A stretch of 64,000 nucleotides of DNA, taken from NCBI RefSeq assembly GCF_014876185.1, contig NZ_JADALJ010000001.1, positions 4,279,001 to 4,343,000 of the forward strand, written 5' to 3'. Below the pieces are notes generated by a model. It saw nothing but the letters and a program-made list of their open reading frames with translations, did not search any database and was not told the DNA's origin. The translations under genes were made by a program, and so were the position numbers. Below, piece by piece: positions 1 to 8,412 of the stretch. Each line of letters begins with the position of its first letter. Positions within the stretch are counted from its first letter, which is position 1. Source of the stretch: Rufibacter sp. LB8. Its GTDB lineage: Bacteria > Bacteroidota > Bacteroidia > Cytophagales > Hymenobacteraceae.

Positions 1-1544
1 GCGGCGGCGAGAAAGCCATTGCCAAGCAGCACGAGAAAGGCAAACTCACCGCCCGTGAGCGCATTCAATATTTAGTAGATGAGGGTTCTGAGTTTCTGGA
101 GATAGCCGCCTTCGCCGGCGAGGGCATGTACCTTGAGTACGGTGGTTGCCCGGGTGGCGGCGTGGTGGCGGGCATTGGCTACGTGAAAGGCCGGCAGTGC
201 ATGATTGTCGCCAATGACGCCACCGTGAAAGCGGGCGCCTGGTTCCCCATCACGGCCAAGAAAAACCTGCGGGCCCAGGAAATTGCTATGGAAAACCGAC
301 TGCCGGTAATCTATCTGGTAGACAGCGCCGGCGTGTTTCTTCCCATGCAAGACGAGATTTTCCCCGACAAAGAGCACTTCGGGCGCATGTTCCGGAACAA
401 CGCCATTATGAGTTCTGAGGGCATCGTGCAGATTTCGGCCATCATGGGTTCCTGCGTGGCTGGTGGCGCGTATCTGCCCATCATGAGCGACGAAGCCATG
501 ATTGTGGAAGGCACCGGTTCCATCTTCTTGGCCGGTTCTTACCTGGTGAAAGCCGCCATCGGCGAAACCATTGACAATGAAACCCTGGGCGGCGCGTCCA
601 CCCATTCAGAGATTTCCGGCGTCACCGATTATAAATTTGAGACTGACCAGGAATGCCTGGACCACATCCGGAACATCTTTGATAAAATGGGTGATACGCC
701 CAAAGCCGGTTTCAGCCGCATATCATCGGCGCAGCCCAAACTAGACCCCAAAGAAATCTACGGAATTCTGCCCCAGGACCGCGTGAAGCCCTATGATATG
801 ATGGACATCATTCATCGGCTGGTAGATAATTCGGAATTTGAGCCTTACAAAGATTTGTACGGTCAGAGCCTGATCTGCGGCCTGGCGCGCATTGACGGTT
901 GGGCCGTGGGCATTGTGGCCAACCAACGCAAGATTGTGAAAAGCAAGAAAGGCGAAATGCAGATGGGCGGCGTGATCTATTCAGACTCCGCAGACAAAGC
1001 CGCGCGCTTCATCATGAACTGCAACCAAAAGAAAATTCCCTTGGTGTTTTTGCAAGACGTATCTGGGTTCATGGTAGGCAGCAAAGCCGAACACGGCGGC
1101 ATTATCAAAGACGGCGCCAAGCTGGTGAACGCCATGAGTAATTCTGTAGTACCCAAGTTTACCATTTTGATTGGCAACAGCTACGGAGCGGGCAATTATG
1201 CGCTCTGCGGCAAAGCCTATGACCCCCGCCTGATCTATGCCTGGCCCACCGCGCAATTGGCGGTTATGTCTGGTGCCTCGGCGGCCAAAACCTTGCTGCA
1301 GATTCAGGTGGCCTCGCTCAAAGCCAAAGGCGAAGTCATCACCCCCGAAGCCGAGAAAGAACTCCTGGACAAAATCACAGCCCGTTACAATGAGCAATTG
1401 AGCCCCTATTATGCGGCGGCCCGGCTTTGGGTAGACGGCATCATTGATCCGCTGGAAACTAGAAAAGTTATTTCCATGGGCATTGAAGCCGCCAACAACG
1501 TGCCCATCACCAAACCCTTCAACGTGGGCGTGATACAGACCTAA
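1..1544 (+). CDS. Acyl-CoA carboxylase, carboxyltransferase (beta) subunit; 5' end outside window
   Basis: Biotin-dependent acyl-CoA carboxylase beta subunit, which transfers carboxylate from carboxybiotin to an acyl-CoA. The frame is open from base 3 (GGEKAIAKQHEKGKL...), so the true start lies upstream; the ATG at 126 is internal. Visible family blocks are YLEYGGCPGGGVVAGIG, the oxyanion-type segment MGSCVAGGAYLPIMSDE, GTGSIFLAGSYLVKAA and the C-terminal GNSYGAGNYALCGKAYDPR. The segment LVDSAGVFLPMQDEIFPD resembles methylcrotonyl-CoA carboxylase (MccB) more than propionyl-CoA carboxylase, so branched-chain acyl-CoA metabolism is possible, but substrate cannot be decided by eye. About 514 residues are present of a usual 515-545. 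A biotin-carboxylase partner is not in the window. Confidence 0.93.
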   Translation, partial: GGEKAIAKQHEKGKLTARERIQYLVDEGSEFLEIAAFAGEGMYLEYGGCPGGGVVAGIGYVKGRQCMIVANDATVKAGAWFPITAKKNLRAQEIAMENRLPVIYLVDSAGVFLPMQDEIFPDKEHFGRMFRNNAIMSSEGIVQISAIMGSCVAGGAYLPIMSDEAMIVEGTGSIFLAGSYLVKAAIGETIDNETLGGASTHSEISGVTDYKFETDQECLDHIRNIFDKMGDTPKAGFSRISSAQPKLDPKEIYGILPQDRVKPYDMMDIIHRLVDNSEFEPYKDLYGQSLICGLARIDGWAVGIVANQRKIVKSKKGEMQMGGVIYSDSADKAARFIMNCNQKKIPLVFLQDVSGFMVGSKAEHGGIIKDGAKLVNAMSNSVVPKFTILIGNSYGAGNYALCGKAYDPRLIYAWPTAQLAVMSGASAAKTLLQIQVASLKAKGEVITPEAEKELLDKITARYNEQLSPYYAAARLWVDGIIDPLETRKVISMGIEAANNVPITKPFNVGVIQT

Positions 1545-1608
1545 TTAAGAATTGGGAATTAGGAATTAAGAATTGAAGGCGATGAATTAGAAATTCGTCA
1601 GCCTCTGC

Positions 1609-1658
1609 AAAACCCGTTTTCGGGCTCATTTCTGAAAATGGGCCCGAAAACGGGTTTT
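1609..1658. repeat. Main palindrome, copy 1
   Basis: Arms extend to AAAACCCGTTTTCGGGCTCA and its near-complement, with one mismatch (ATGGGCCCG against CGGGCTCAT). It lies 64 nt past the carboxylase stop. Confidence 0.9.
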
Positions 1659-1684
1659 GCATTTTTAGGCTGGTAAAAGTTTCA

Positions 1685-1719
1685 CTGTTTGGAGTCTTCC
1701 GAAGGGTGCCTCCAAACAG
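1685..1719. repeat. Inverted repeat CTGTTTGGAG...CTCCAAACAG
   Basis: Ten-base arms around a 15-base loop, downstream of the carboxylase gene. No T-run follows, so a terminator role is doubtful. Confidence 0.5.
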
Positions 1720-1734
1720 GAAGGTTTTTTGGCG

Positions 1735-1772
1735 AAGACGCTCGTAGGAGTTGCGCACACTACGAGCGTCTT
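1735..1772 (+). terminator. Terminator-like hairpin after the carboxylase gene
   Basis: Arms AAGACGCTCGTAG and CTACGAGCGTCTT are exact complements around a 12-base loop, and TTTT follows directly on the plus strand. It is 190 nt past the stop codon, further than usual, so it may instead be another dispersed repeat. Confidence 0.45.
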
Positions 1773-1802
1773 TTGAGTAACCTTCTGTCGGTTCCTCCAC
1801 CG

Positions 1803-1831
1803 TAGAGACAAGGCAGTGCCTGGTCTCTACA
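1803..1831. repeat. GTAGAGAC...GTCTCTAC hairpin repeat
   Basis: Eight-base outer arms with inner AGGCA/TGCCT pairing. Related fragments occur near 38600-38620, 42547-42567 and 46760-46792, so this is a dispersed family within the window. Confidence 0.6.
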
Positions 1832-1946
1832 ACCTGATACCGAATTCCAGTTTCGCTTCCATTTCCAATTCAGAGCCCGAAAACGCAACTTAAACAAAAG
1901 CTCCCCTCCTGTTTTAGGAGGGGCTGGGGGTGGTCACCATTTCCAG

Positions 1947-2081
1947 CCTTTCCATCGAGCGCCTAAGCAGGTTCCGTCGCCGGCAGGCGGGTGCCGAAGG
2001 TGCCAGGAAGCTGGTACAGCGCGAGAGGGGAAGGCGAGGCCTCGCGGCCGTGAGCGCTCGGAGCCCAGCTATGGAAAAGGC
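1947..2081. repeat. GC-rich segment bounded by short inverted ends
   Basis: Begins GCCTTTCCATCGAGCGC and ends with GCGCTC then ATGGAAAAGGC, so GCCTTTCCAT and GAGCGC recur inverted at the far end. Dense internal self-complementarity suggests a folded or mobile non-coding element. Identity unknown. Confidence 0.35.
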
Positions 2082-2218
2082 CGACTTGTAGAACTCAGCA
2101 TCAAACTGAACTTTGAAAGGAAAGCAAATGGCATGCACAATAACAGCTACGAAGAAGTTAAGAAGGTATCTTCGTTAGATCCTTCGACAAGCTCAGCAGG
2201 GCCGAGGGGATGGAAATC

Positions 2219-2258
2219 CCGTTTTCGGCCTCCATTTCAGAAATGAGCACCAAAACGC
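2219..2258. repeat. Main palindrome, copy 2
   Basis: Degenerate copy: left arm CGTTTTCGGCCTCCATTTC, right arm GAAATGAGCACCAAAACG. The arms no longer pair fully. Confidence 0.8.
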
Positions 2259-2366
2259 TTTTGCCTTTCTTTTCGTTTTCAAGAAAGAGAGTAGAGAATG
2301 TTGTGCGTTTTCAAGGCAGAATCAATTCCTAATTCTTAATTTTAAATTCTTAATTAAAATCTTCCC

Positions 2367-3299
2367 TTGACGAACAAAGAATTAAAGGCGCTGATCTCCC
2401 TGTTGGACGACGAAGACCCGGATGTGGTGGCGCACGTGCACGCTAGAATTGTTGACTTAGGCGATACCATCACCCCGTTTCTGGAGGAGGCCTGGGAAGA
2501 GAGCCTGGACCCCGAGCATCAGAAAAAACTGGAAGACCTCATCCATGACCTGCAGTTCAGCGCCCTGCTGCGCCGCCTGCAGGAGTGGAAAGACGAAGGC
2601 GCCCAGGACCTGCTGCACGGCATGTGGCTCCTGAGCACCTACCAGTACCCCGACGTGACGCTGGAACAGATCAAGCAGACCATTGCCGAGCTGTACTATG
2701 AGGCCTGGGTGAACGTTCGGCCCGAGATGCACCCCTATGACCAGGTGAAAGCCCTGAACCATGTGCTGTTCAAGCTGCACCATTTCTCTGCCAACACTAA
2801 GAACTTCCATGCGCCGGGCAACTCCATGATCAACCAGGTACTGGAGAGCAAGCGCGGAAACCCGCTCACCCTGTGCGTGATTTACATGGTGCTGGCGCAG
2901 AAACTGGGCTTGCCCGTGTACGGTGTGAACCTGCCCAACCTGTTCATCCTAACGTTTAAAAGCGAGCTGGCCCCGCAGTTTTACATCAATGTCTACAACC
3001 GGGGCCTCATTCTCACCCGCGCCGACATTGACAACTACATCTTGCAATTAAACCTGAACCCGGTAGATATTTTCTACGAACCCTGCGAGCCCATTGACAT
3101 TGTGCGCCGTGCCCTCAGGAACCTGGCCCTCTCCTATGAGAAATTGAACGACCCCGAAAAAGCCACCGAAATCGCCAAAATGCTGGACGTCATTGGCGAA
3201 GAACCCCAGCGCGGCTCCTTCCTGGCTTCCTCAGAAGAAGATGCAGACGACGATGCACCAGATGCGGAAGAGCCAGGCGAAGACGAAGAAGATTTATAG
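2367..3299 (+). CDS. SirB1-type transglutaminase-like protein
   Basis: A 310-residue soluble protein. Residues about 160-215 (SKRGNPLTLCVIYMVLAQKL then GLPVYGVNLPNLFIL) match the SirB1/Transglut_core2 family, a transglutaminase-like fold whose biochemical role is undefined. A helical N-terminal half precedes it, and the last 30 residues are almost entirely Asp/Glu/Ala (EEDADDDAPDAEEPGEDEED). Start is TTG at 2367; no in-frame ATG nearby gives a better N-terminus and no clear Shine-Dalgarno is seen, which is usual in Bacteroidota. The stop codon abuts a palindrome copy at 3299. Function cannot be inferred further. Confidence 0.8.
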   Translation: MTNKELKALISLLDDEDPDVVAHVHARIVDLGDTITPFLEEAWEESLDPEHQKKLEDLIHDLQFSALLRRLQEWKDEGAQDLLHGMWLLSTYQYPDVTLEQIKQTIAELYYEAWVNVRPEMHPYDQVKALNHVLFKLHHFSANTKNFHAPGNSMINQVLESKRGNPLTLCVIYMVLAQKLGLPVYGVNLPNLFILTFKSELAPQFYINVYNRGLILTRADIDNYILQLNLNPVDIFYEPCEPIDIVRRALRNLALSYEKLNDPEKATEIAKMLDVIGEEPQRGSFLASSEEDADDDAPDAEEPGEDEEDL

Positions 3300-3338
3300 C
3301 GTTTTCGGCTTCATTTCCAGAAATGAGCCCAAAAACAG
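3299..3338. repeat. Main palindrome, copy 3
   Basis: Starts on the last base of the upstream stop codon. Left arm GCGTTTTCGGCTTCATTTC, right arm GAAATGAGCCCAAAAAC: a mixed pair of variants. Confidence 0.85.
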
Positions 3339-3547
3339 AAACCACCATAACGGCCGCCCTCAACAGCGGCCGTTCCTTTTTTTAAAAGGCTGTCTGCCTT
3401 TTGCCAGCCGTTCTAACCAAAGCTTAAAATCGTATAGATCGCCGCTATATTTAATTTGGAAATTTTGATGGTAGTCTGTCGCAAGCTGTTGTTTTCCTGG
3501 AGAATAACCGGTAAATTATCTTGTTAAGCAGCGGAGCGAATCACCAG

Positions 3548-6193
3548 ATGGGGCAGAACATTACCAGCAAGATGTGTAGAGGGTTTTTAGGGGCGATTGG
3601 CTTGGTTTTCCTCTCACTGGTAGCGGTAGGGCAACACATTTCCCCCGGCAAAACAGAAAACAAACGGGCGCCTGTACTCAGGCCAAGCGCTGCTTTTGAA
3701 TCGCCTGCGCAAATCCGGATTCAGGTAAAAAACCGTCAGGCGTTTCTGGTGTGGGCCAACGCTGCCTTGCCAGATTTGCGGCTTCTTCCTTCCCCAGATT
3801 CATTGGTGTTTGCCGCCCAACGACCAAATTCAAAACACCTGCAGCTGCTGGAAGAATGCCCCTGGGTGACGTTTCTAGATGTTGGCCCTAGAAAAGCCAA
3901 CGAAGAAGCCTATCTGCAGAACGCAGATTTCAGGGTGAACAGGATAGAGGCCCTGCAAACCAAATATCCCGCTCTGGGCGGAGCTGGACTAGTAGTGTCT
4001 GTGAAAGAACAGCCTTTTGATTCTACAGATATTGATTTCAAGAAAAGGGTGCTTCCCGCGCCAGCGTTTGGGTCTGGGCCGCAGCCGCACGCCACCAGCA
4101 TGGCCACCCTTATTGCCGGCGGCGGCAACTCAGCCCCGTCCAGCAAAGGGGCCGCCTGGCAAAGCACCGTCACCGCCGCCAACTTTGACAACTTGTTACC
4201 CGACAATACCGCCCTTCTCAAAACCCAGCAAGTCTCTGTGCAGAACCACTCATATGGGGTAGGCATTGAAAATTATTACGGGCTAGAGAGCCAAGCCTAT
4301 GACCGGCAAGCCCTTGACATTCCCGCGCTGTTGCATGTGTTTTCGTCGGGTAACGCGGGGCACCAAACGCCTGTCACCGGGCCGTATGCCGGCATTACTG
4401 GTTTCGCCAACCTCACGGGGCAGTTCAAGGTTTCTAAAAATACGCTGAGCGTGGGGGCCATTGACACGTCGGGCCAGGTTAGTCTGCTCAGTTCCCGCGG
4501 ACCCGCTTATGACGGGCGTATAAAACCAGAATTAGTAGCCTTCGGCGAAGCCGGTACCTCAGAGGCGGCCGCTGTGGTCAGTGGAATTGCTTTGGTGGTG
4601 CAGGAGGTGTACCAAAAAGAGAATAAGGGAGCGCTTCCTTCCTCAGCTTTGGTCAAGGCCGCCCTGATCAATGCCGCTGATGACAAAGGAAGGTCGGAGG
4701 TGGACTATGCCGCCGGTTTCGGGAATGCTGATGCTTTGGGCGCAGTAGAGGCCATTTTGCAAAAGCGGTATGCCGAAGGCGCAGTCACGCAAGGTGCTAC
4801 TCAAAAAATCAGGTTCACCGTTCCCGCCGGGGCAGCCAGAGTGAAAGTTACCTTGGTGTGGCAAGACCCGGAAGGAAACCCCACGGCCCCCAAGGCGTTG
4901 GTCAATGACCTGGATCTGACGCTTATATCTCTGGGTTCTGGAGAAGTCTGGTTGCCTTGGGGCTTAAGTACGTTTGCCCATAAAGATTCTTTGCTGGCGC
5001 CTGCCCGCCGTAAACGGGACCACCTGAATAATGTGGAACAAGTGACGCTCGCCAACCCAACCGCCGGCGACTATGAAATACAGGTGATGGGTTATGCCGT
5101 AACAGGTAGCCAAAGTTTTAGCGTGGTGTATGAAGTAGAGCCTGCTTTCTCCTGGGTGTACCCTGCCCTGGGGAGCACAGTAGAAGCAGGGCAGAAGACC
5201 AGAGTGCGCTGGGAGTTCCCGGTGAAAACGGGTGCCCGCGGCCGACTTGAGTTTAAATGGAACAGCCCTGGCGCTACGTGGCAACTCCTGAAAGACAATA
5301 TAGACCTGGCCAACGAGGCGGCAGACATTACGCTCCCAGATACCACGGCCGTAGCAGTGTTGCGCCTGGTGATAGCCAGTGAAACCTATGAGACCGGGGC
5401 TTTTGTGCTCAGCCCGGCGCTGGCCTTGAAAGTAGGGTACCAGTGCGGTGACGCGTTCATGTTGTTCTGGTCGAAAGCCCCAGGAGCAGAAGCGTATCAG
5501 GTGTACACGTTGGGCAACAGGTACTTAGAGCCATTGGTACAGACGGCAGACACGTTGATGGTACTCCAGAAAAGTCAGAACCCCAGCGTGCATTATGCCG
5601 TGGCACCGGTTGTGAAAGGCCAATTAGGTCAGCGTAGCCTCACCCTGCAGTACACGCAGCAAGGGGTGGGGTGTTATATTGTGCAGTTCCTCCCCAAGCA
5701 GTTTGTGACAGACACCGTGTTGCTTGATTTGCAACTGAGCACCACCGCAGGGTTGCTAGCTCTTTCTCTAGAAAAAAAGCTGAACGGCGTTTTTACCTCC
5801 ATTCAGCCATTGGCCATTAGCAGTCAGCAACTCAATTATCTGCTACAAGATGCAAATCCAGCGCCGGGCTGGAACGAGTATCGCGTAAAAATGACCACAG
5901 CCAGCGGGGAAACGTTTTATAGCCCAACAGAAGGACTTTTCTACACACCGGCTACCTATATTCAAGTGCATCCTAACCCAGCCATGGCCGGCTCAGATCT
6001 GAACATCATTTCCCAAGATGATGCCACCAACACCATTTACCTGTATGATTCCATGGGCCGACTTACACGCGAATACACCCAGGACGGCTCCATAAAGATC
6101 ATTGAAACATTGGGCTTACGGCCAGGACCGTATTTTATCAAAGTCTTGTCCTCTGCCGGAATTGTCACGCAAACCAAAGTAATTCTCCTGTAA
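3548..6193 (+). CDS. Secreted S8 (subtilisin-like) peptidase with T9SS sorting domain; catalytic Asp replaced by Glu
   Basis: An 881-residue secreted protein. Residues 1-28 form a signal peptide (GFLGAIGLVFLSLVAVG). The S8 domain spans about 140-415. His181 (QPHATSMATLIAGGG), oxyanion Asn269 (SSGNAG) and Ser338 (GTSEAAA) are in place, but the first acid, normally Asp, aligns with Glu154 (GLVVSVKEQPFD). A beta-sandwich region follows, and residues 800-881 are a type A T9SS tail (VHPNPAMAGSDLNI...GLRPGPYFIKVLSS), which predicts outer-membrane translocation and tail removal. ATG 3548 is preferred: the upstream TTG at 3521 would add a non-hydrophobic stretch before the signal peptide. The substrate is unknown, and the Glu substitution may lower activity. 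Confidence 0.85.
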   Translation: MGQNITSKMCRGFLGAIGLVFLSLVAVGQHISPGKTENKRAPVLRPSAAFESPAQIRIQVKNRQAFLVWANAALPDLRLLPSPDSLVFAAQRPNSKHLQLLEECPWVTFLDVGPRKANEEAYLQNADFRVNRIEALQTKYPALGGAGLVVSVKEQPFDSTDIDFKKRVLPAPAFGSGPQPHATSMATLIAGGGNSAPSSKGAAWQSTVTAANFDNLLPDNTALLKTQQVSVQNHSYGVGIENYYGLESQAYDRQALDIPALLHVFSSGNAGHQTPVTGPYAGITGFANLTGQFKVSKNTLSVGAIDTSGQVSLLSSRGPAYDGRIKPELVAFGEAGTSEAAAVVSGIALVVQEVYQKENKGALPSSALVKAALINAADDKGRSEVDYAAGFGNADALGAVEAILQKRYAEGAVTQGATQKIRFTVPAGAARVKVTLVWQDPEGNPTAPKALVNDLDLTLISLGSGEVWLPWGLSTFAHKDSLLAPARRKRDHLNNVEQVTLANPTAGDYEIQVMGYAVTGSQSFSVVYEVEPAFSWVYPALGSTVEAGQKTRVRWEFPVKTGARGRLEFKWNSPGATWQLLKDNIDLANEAADITLPDTTAVAVLRLVIASETYETGAFVLSPALALKVGYQCGDAFMLFWSKAPGAEAYQVYTLGNRYLEPLVQTADTLMVLQKSQNPSVHYAVAPVVKGQLGQRSLTLQYTQQGVGCYIVQFLPKQFVTDTVLLDLQLSTTAGLLALSLEKKLNGVFTSIQPLAISSQQLNYLLQDANPAPGWNEYRVKMTTASGETFYSPTEGLFYTPATYIQVHPNPAMAGSDLNIISQDDATNTIYLYDSMGRLTREYTQDGSIKIIETLGLRPGPYFIKVLSSAGIVTQTKVILL

Positions 6194-6378
6194 GCAAGGC
6201 GAAAGAATGCTTCCGGAGTTGTGCGCTTTTCTTTCCTTAAACTTCCCTTTTAGCAACTCGTGCATCCTAAACTTGATGATAGGTGGAGCTGCGCGAAGCC
6301 AGTTGATTGAACAACAGCAACCTGAGTTTCGGTCTATGGCTGGCAGGGTTAAAACCGTATGTATAGACTGAAAAGCAA

Positions 6379-6411
6379 AAAAGCCTCCAGTATACCTGGA
6401 GGCCTTTTTGA
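6379..6411. terminator. Bidirectional terminator between convergent genes
   Basis: Stem GCCTCCAG/CTGGAGGC with a short TATAC loop, flanked by A-run on the left and T-run on the right, so it can act on both strands. It lies between the S8 protease gene and the minus-strand metalloprotease. Confidence 0.85.
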
Positions 6412-6429
6412 TGAAATGGACGGTGCTGC

Positions 6430-7230
6430 TTAGTACAGGTAATTCAGAGCAGTTACGTCGTTGGCGTTGAACGGACGGTTTTGGCCAGAACCAATGCAGG
6501 CCAGCATCCAGGAAGTGGCGTCAGCCGTGGTAGGAGTGCCCGGGATGTGTACAGCGCCCACGGTGCTGGCACCTTCGTTGGTGTAAGAACCGCCGCAGCT
6601 GTAGGCACGGTTCATGTAATCTGTGTGACGGAAACCAATACAATGGCCAATCTCGTGCGCTAAGATGGTGGTGAACCAGGCTTGGTTAGGATTGGTGCCA
6701 ATGTGGCGCGTAGCAATTTTGATGTTGTTGTGCGGGTTGCCGTTTACCGGGAATCCAGCCGATGCCAAGTACTGCGCAGATTTAGGAGCCGCCTGCAAAT
6801 AAATCTGACCGCCAGACGCCACACGGGTCATGGTAATCAACAAGCCCTGGGCATTGTACCGGGCAATGGCCGCGTCAAGCGCAGTGACATACGTAGCGGG
6901 CAATGAGGGGTCAATTGACAACGTAATGTTGCGGCCAGTGCCTGCATTTACCAGGTTGGTGGTGCGGTATTGTTCGGTTTCACCAACGCGAAGTAATTTG
7001 TGGTCATGCTTGGTATTTAACTGCTCCTCAGACAAAAAGATATCGCCTTCTACCAGGTAACCGCCATCTACCACCTGCACATCATTTGTCCCAAAACCCA
7101 TGTCATAGATTTTAGAAAGCGTGTCTTTTGAAACAGACACTTTTTCTACCTGCTCTTCGTCAACAGTACAAGAAGAGAATCCAAGAACTAAGGCTGCGGC
7201 AGCCAATTTAAGGGAGTAATTAAACTTCAT
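6430..7230 (-). CDS. HEIGH-motif (M57-type) zinc metalloprotease, lipoprotein
   Basis: A 266-residue protein with a lipoprotein signal peptide (LAAAALVLGFSSC, Cys at 21). The zinc motif HEIGHCIGFRH near residues 192-202 is the HExxHxxGxxH form of the 'dual-action HEIGH metallo-peptidase' family (M57), followed by the Met-containing turn DYMNRAYSCGG. The protein ends WMLACIGSGQNRPFNANDVT then ALNYLY. The Ser-Cys lipobox followed by acidic residues suggests anchoring in the outer membrane, possibly surface-exposed. It is a tandem paralogue of the next minus-strand gene; the C-terminal 80 residues are nearly identical. Role unknown: secreted protein degradation or microbial competition are both possible. 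Confidence 0.85.
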   Translation of the reverse strand: MKFNYSLKLAAAALVLGFSSCTVDEEQVEKVSVSKDTLSKIYDMGFGTNDVQVVDGGYLVEGDIFLSEEQLNTKHDHKLLRVGETEQYRTTNLVNAGTGRNITLSIDPSLPATYVTALDAAIARYNAQGLLITMTRVASGGQIYLQAAPKSAQYLASAGFPVNGNPHNNIKIATRHIGTNPNQAWFTTILAHEIGHCIGFRHTDYMNRAYSCGGSYTNEGASTVGAVHIPGTPTTADATSWMLACIGSGQNRPFNANDVTALNYLY

Positions 7231-7608
7231 AATAATTTTTGTTAAAGTGTTAGTTGGGTGAGGAAAATTGTTTTGTTTGAAGGGTAAGTTTGTTGAGCGT
7301 AAGCGTAAAAATTTAATGAAGTAAACGAGCCTTTGTAGGTAAATTAAAGACGATTGTTTCGCTTCACTTATCAGCTATTTTTTTTAATCGAAAGAAAGGA
7401 AAGAGTAAAAGCGTATAAGTAAATTATGAAAATAGGTTGCAGTTTATAGCGTAATTATTTTCAGATAATTTCAGGGAAAAACAGGCAATAAAATACCAGG
7501 CAATGCTCTTGATGGGAACCTTGCATGCGTATTCTATTGCCTATTTAAAGAGAGGGAATTAAGCGAATAATAACCTTACTCACCTAATGCCTGTGACTGG
7601 CTTATAGA
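7231..7608. other. AT-rich gap between tandem metalloprotease genes
   Basis: No ORF or main palindrome. Much richer in A+T than the rest of the window. It should contain the promoter of the downstream (lower-coordinate) metalloprotease gene, but I find no TAnnTTTG element I would defend. Confidence 0.6.
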
Positions 7609-8412
7609 TTAATATAAGTAATTAAGCGCAGTACGGTCATTGGAGTTGAACGGACGGTTTTGGCCGGTTCCCACGCAGGCCAGCATCCAGGAAGTGGCGT
7701 CAGCCGTGGTAGGAGTGCCCGGGATGTGTACGGCGCCCACGGTGCTGGCTCCTTCATTGGTGTAAGCACCGCCGCAGCTGTAGGCACGGTTCATGTAATC
7801 TGTGTGACGGAAACCAATGCAGTGACCAAGCTCATGCGCCAGAATGGTAGCTAAGTAATTGGTTCCGGGGTTGCTACCTAAATAATCTGAGTTCACCCGC
7901 ACGCTGTTAAAGGGATTGCCAGACGTAGGGAAACCAGCCGAAGCCAGGTAAGAAGAGCCGGCCGGGGCTTTAGAAAGCAAGATGTTATAGCCAGATGAGA
8001 CTCTCCTGAATTTAATGCGAAGGTTCTCTGCATTGTATCTTCTAATGGCTTCATCCAGGGCCGTTACATAAGAAGTGGGCAGGGAGGTAGAGATAGCCAC
8101 GCTAATGGTGCGGCTGGTTCCCACGTTCACTAAATTGGTGGTGCGGTACTGCTCCGTTTCACCAATTCTAAGGAATTTAGGGTCTTTTGTTTCGTTTAAT
8201 TGTTCATCGGTTAGGAAAATATCTCCCTCCACTAAATAGCCGCCATCAACAGCCTTCACATCTGCGGTACCGAAGCCCATTTCATAAATTTGCTGCAGTT
8301 TTTCTTTTGAAACTTCAGCCTTCTCAATCGCCTCCTCTTGGTTTTCAGAACAAGAAGAGAATCCTACTAATAGCGCAAGGGCAACTAGTTTAAGAGTAAA
8401 AGTGTTTTTCAT
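7609..8412 (-). CDS. HEIGH-motif (M57-type) zinc metalloprotease, lipoprotein, paralogue 2
   Basis: A 267-residue paralogue of the neighbouring metalloprotease. Lipobox LALLVGFSSC, then ENQEE. Zinc motif HELGHCIGFRH (Leu for Ile in the second turn), then DYMNRAYSCGG and the same C-terminal block. Residues 40-100 (EMGFGTADVKAVDGGYLVEG then DIFLTDEQLNE) are also shared, while the middle (120-180) has diverged more than the ends. This pattern indicates either constraint on the active-site half or gene conversion between the copies. Separate promoters are likely, since nearly 380 AT-rich bases separate the genes. Confidence 0.85.
   Translation of the reverse strand: MKNTFTLKLVALALLVGFSSCSENQEEAIEKAEVSKEKLQQIYEMGFGTADVKAVDGGYLVEGDIFLTDEQLNETKDPKFLRIGETEQYRTTNLVNVGTSRTISVAISTSLPTSYVTALDEAIRRYNAENLRIKFRRVSSGYNILLSKAPAGSSYLASAGFPTSGNPFNSVRVNSDYLGSNPGTNYLATILAHELGHCIGFRHTDYMNRAYSCGGAYTNEGASTVGAVHIPGTPTTADATSWMLACVGTGQNRPFNSNDRTALNYLY

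Larger units (their letters stand above)
1545..2366. other. Gene-free 822-bp stretch packed with inverted repeats
   Basis: No convincing gene. The stretch holds AATTAAGAATT-type degenerate repeats at both ends (1543-1575 and 2327-2357), two copies of the main palindrome, hairpins at 1685-1719 and 1735-1772, a GTAGAGAC...GTCTCTAC hairpin at 1803-1831, a CTCCCCTCC...GGAGGGG hairpin near 1900-1930, and a GC-rich structured segment (1947-2081). The open frame on the minus strand over 1914-2138 is low-complexity (Arg/Ala/Pro-rich) and has no recognisable domain, so I do not call it. Confidence 0.7.

Noticed and set aside
126-1544. ATG 126 as start of the carboxylase gene
   Set aside because: The frame is open to the window edge and the upstream translation (GGEKAIAKQHEKGKLTARER) is family-typical, so the gene is 5'-truncated.
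1914-2138. Minus-strand ORF of 74 codons in the first long gap
   Set aside because: Arg/Ala/Pro/Ser-rich translation of a GC-rich inverted-repeat segment, with no domain or plausible start context.
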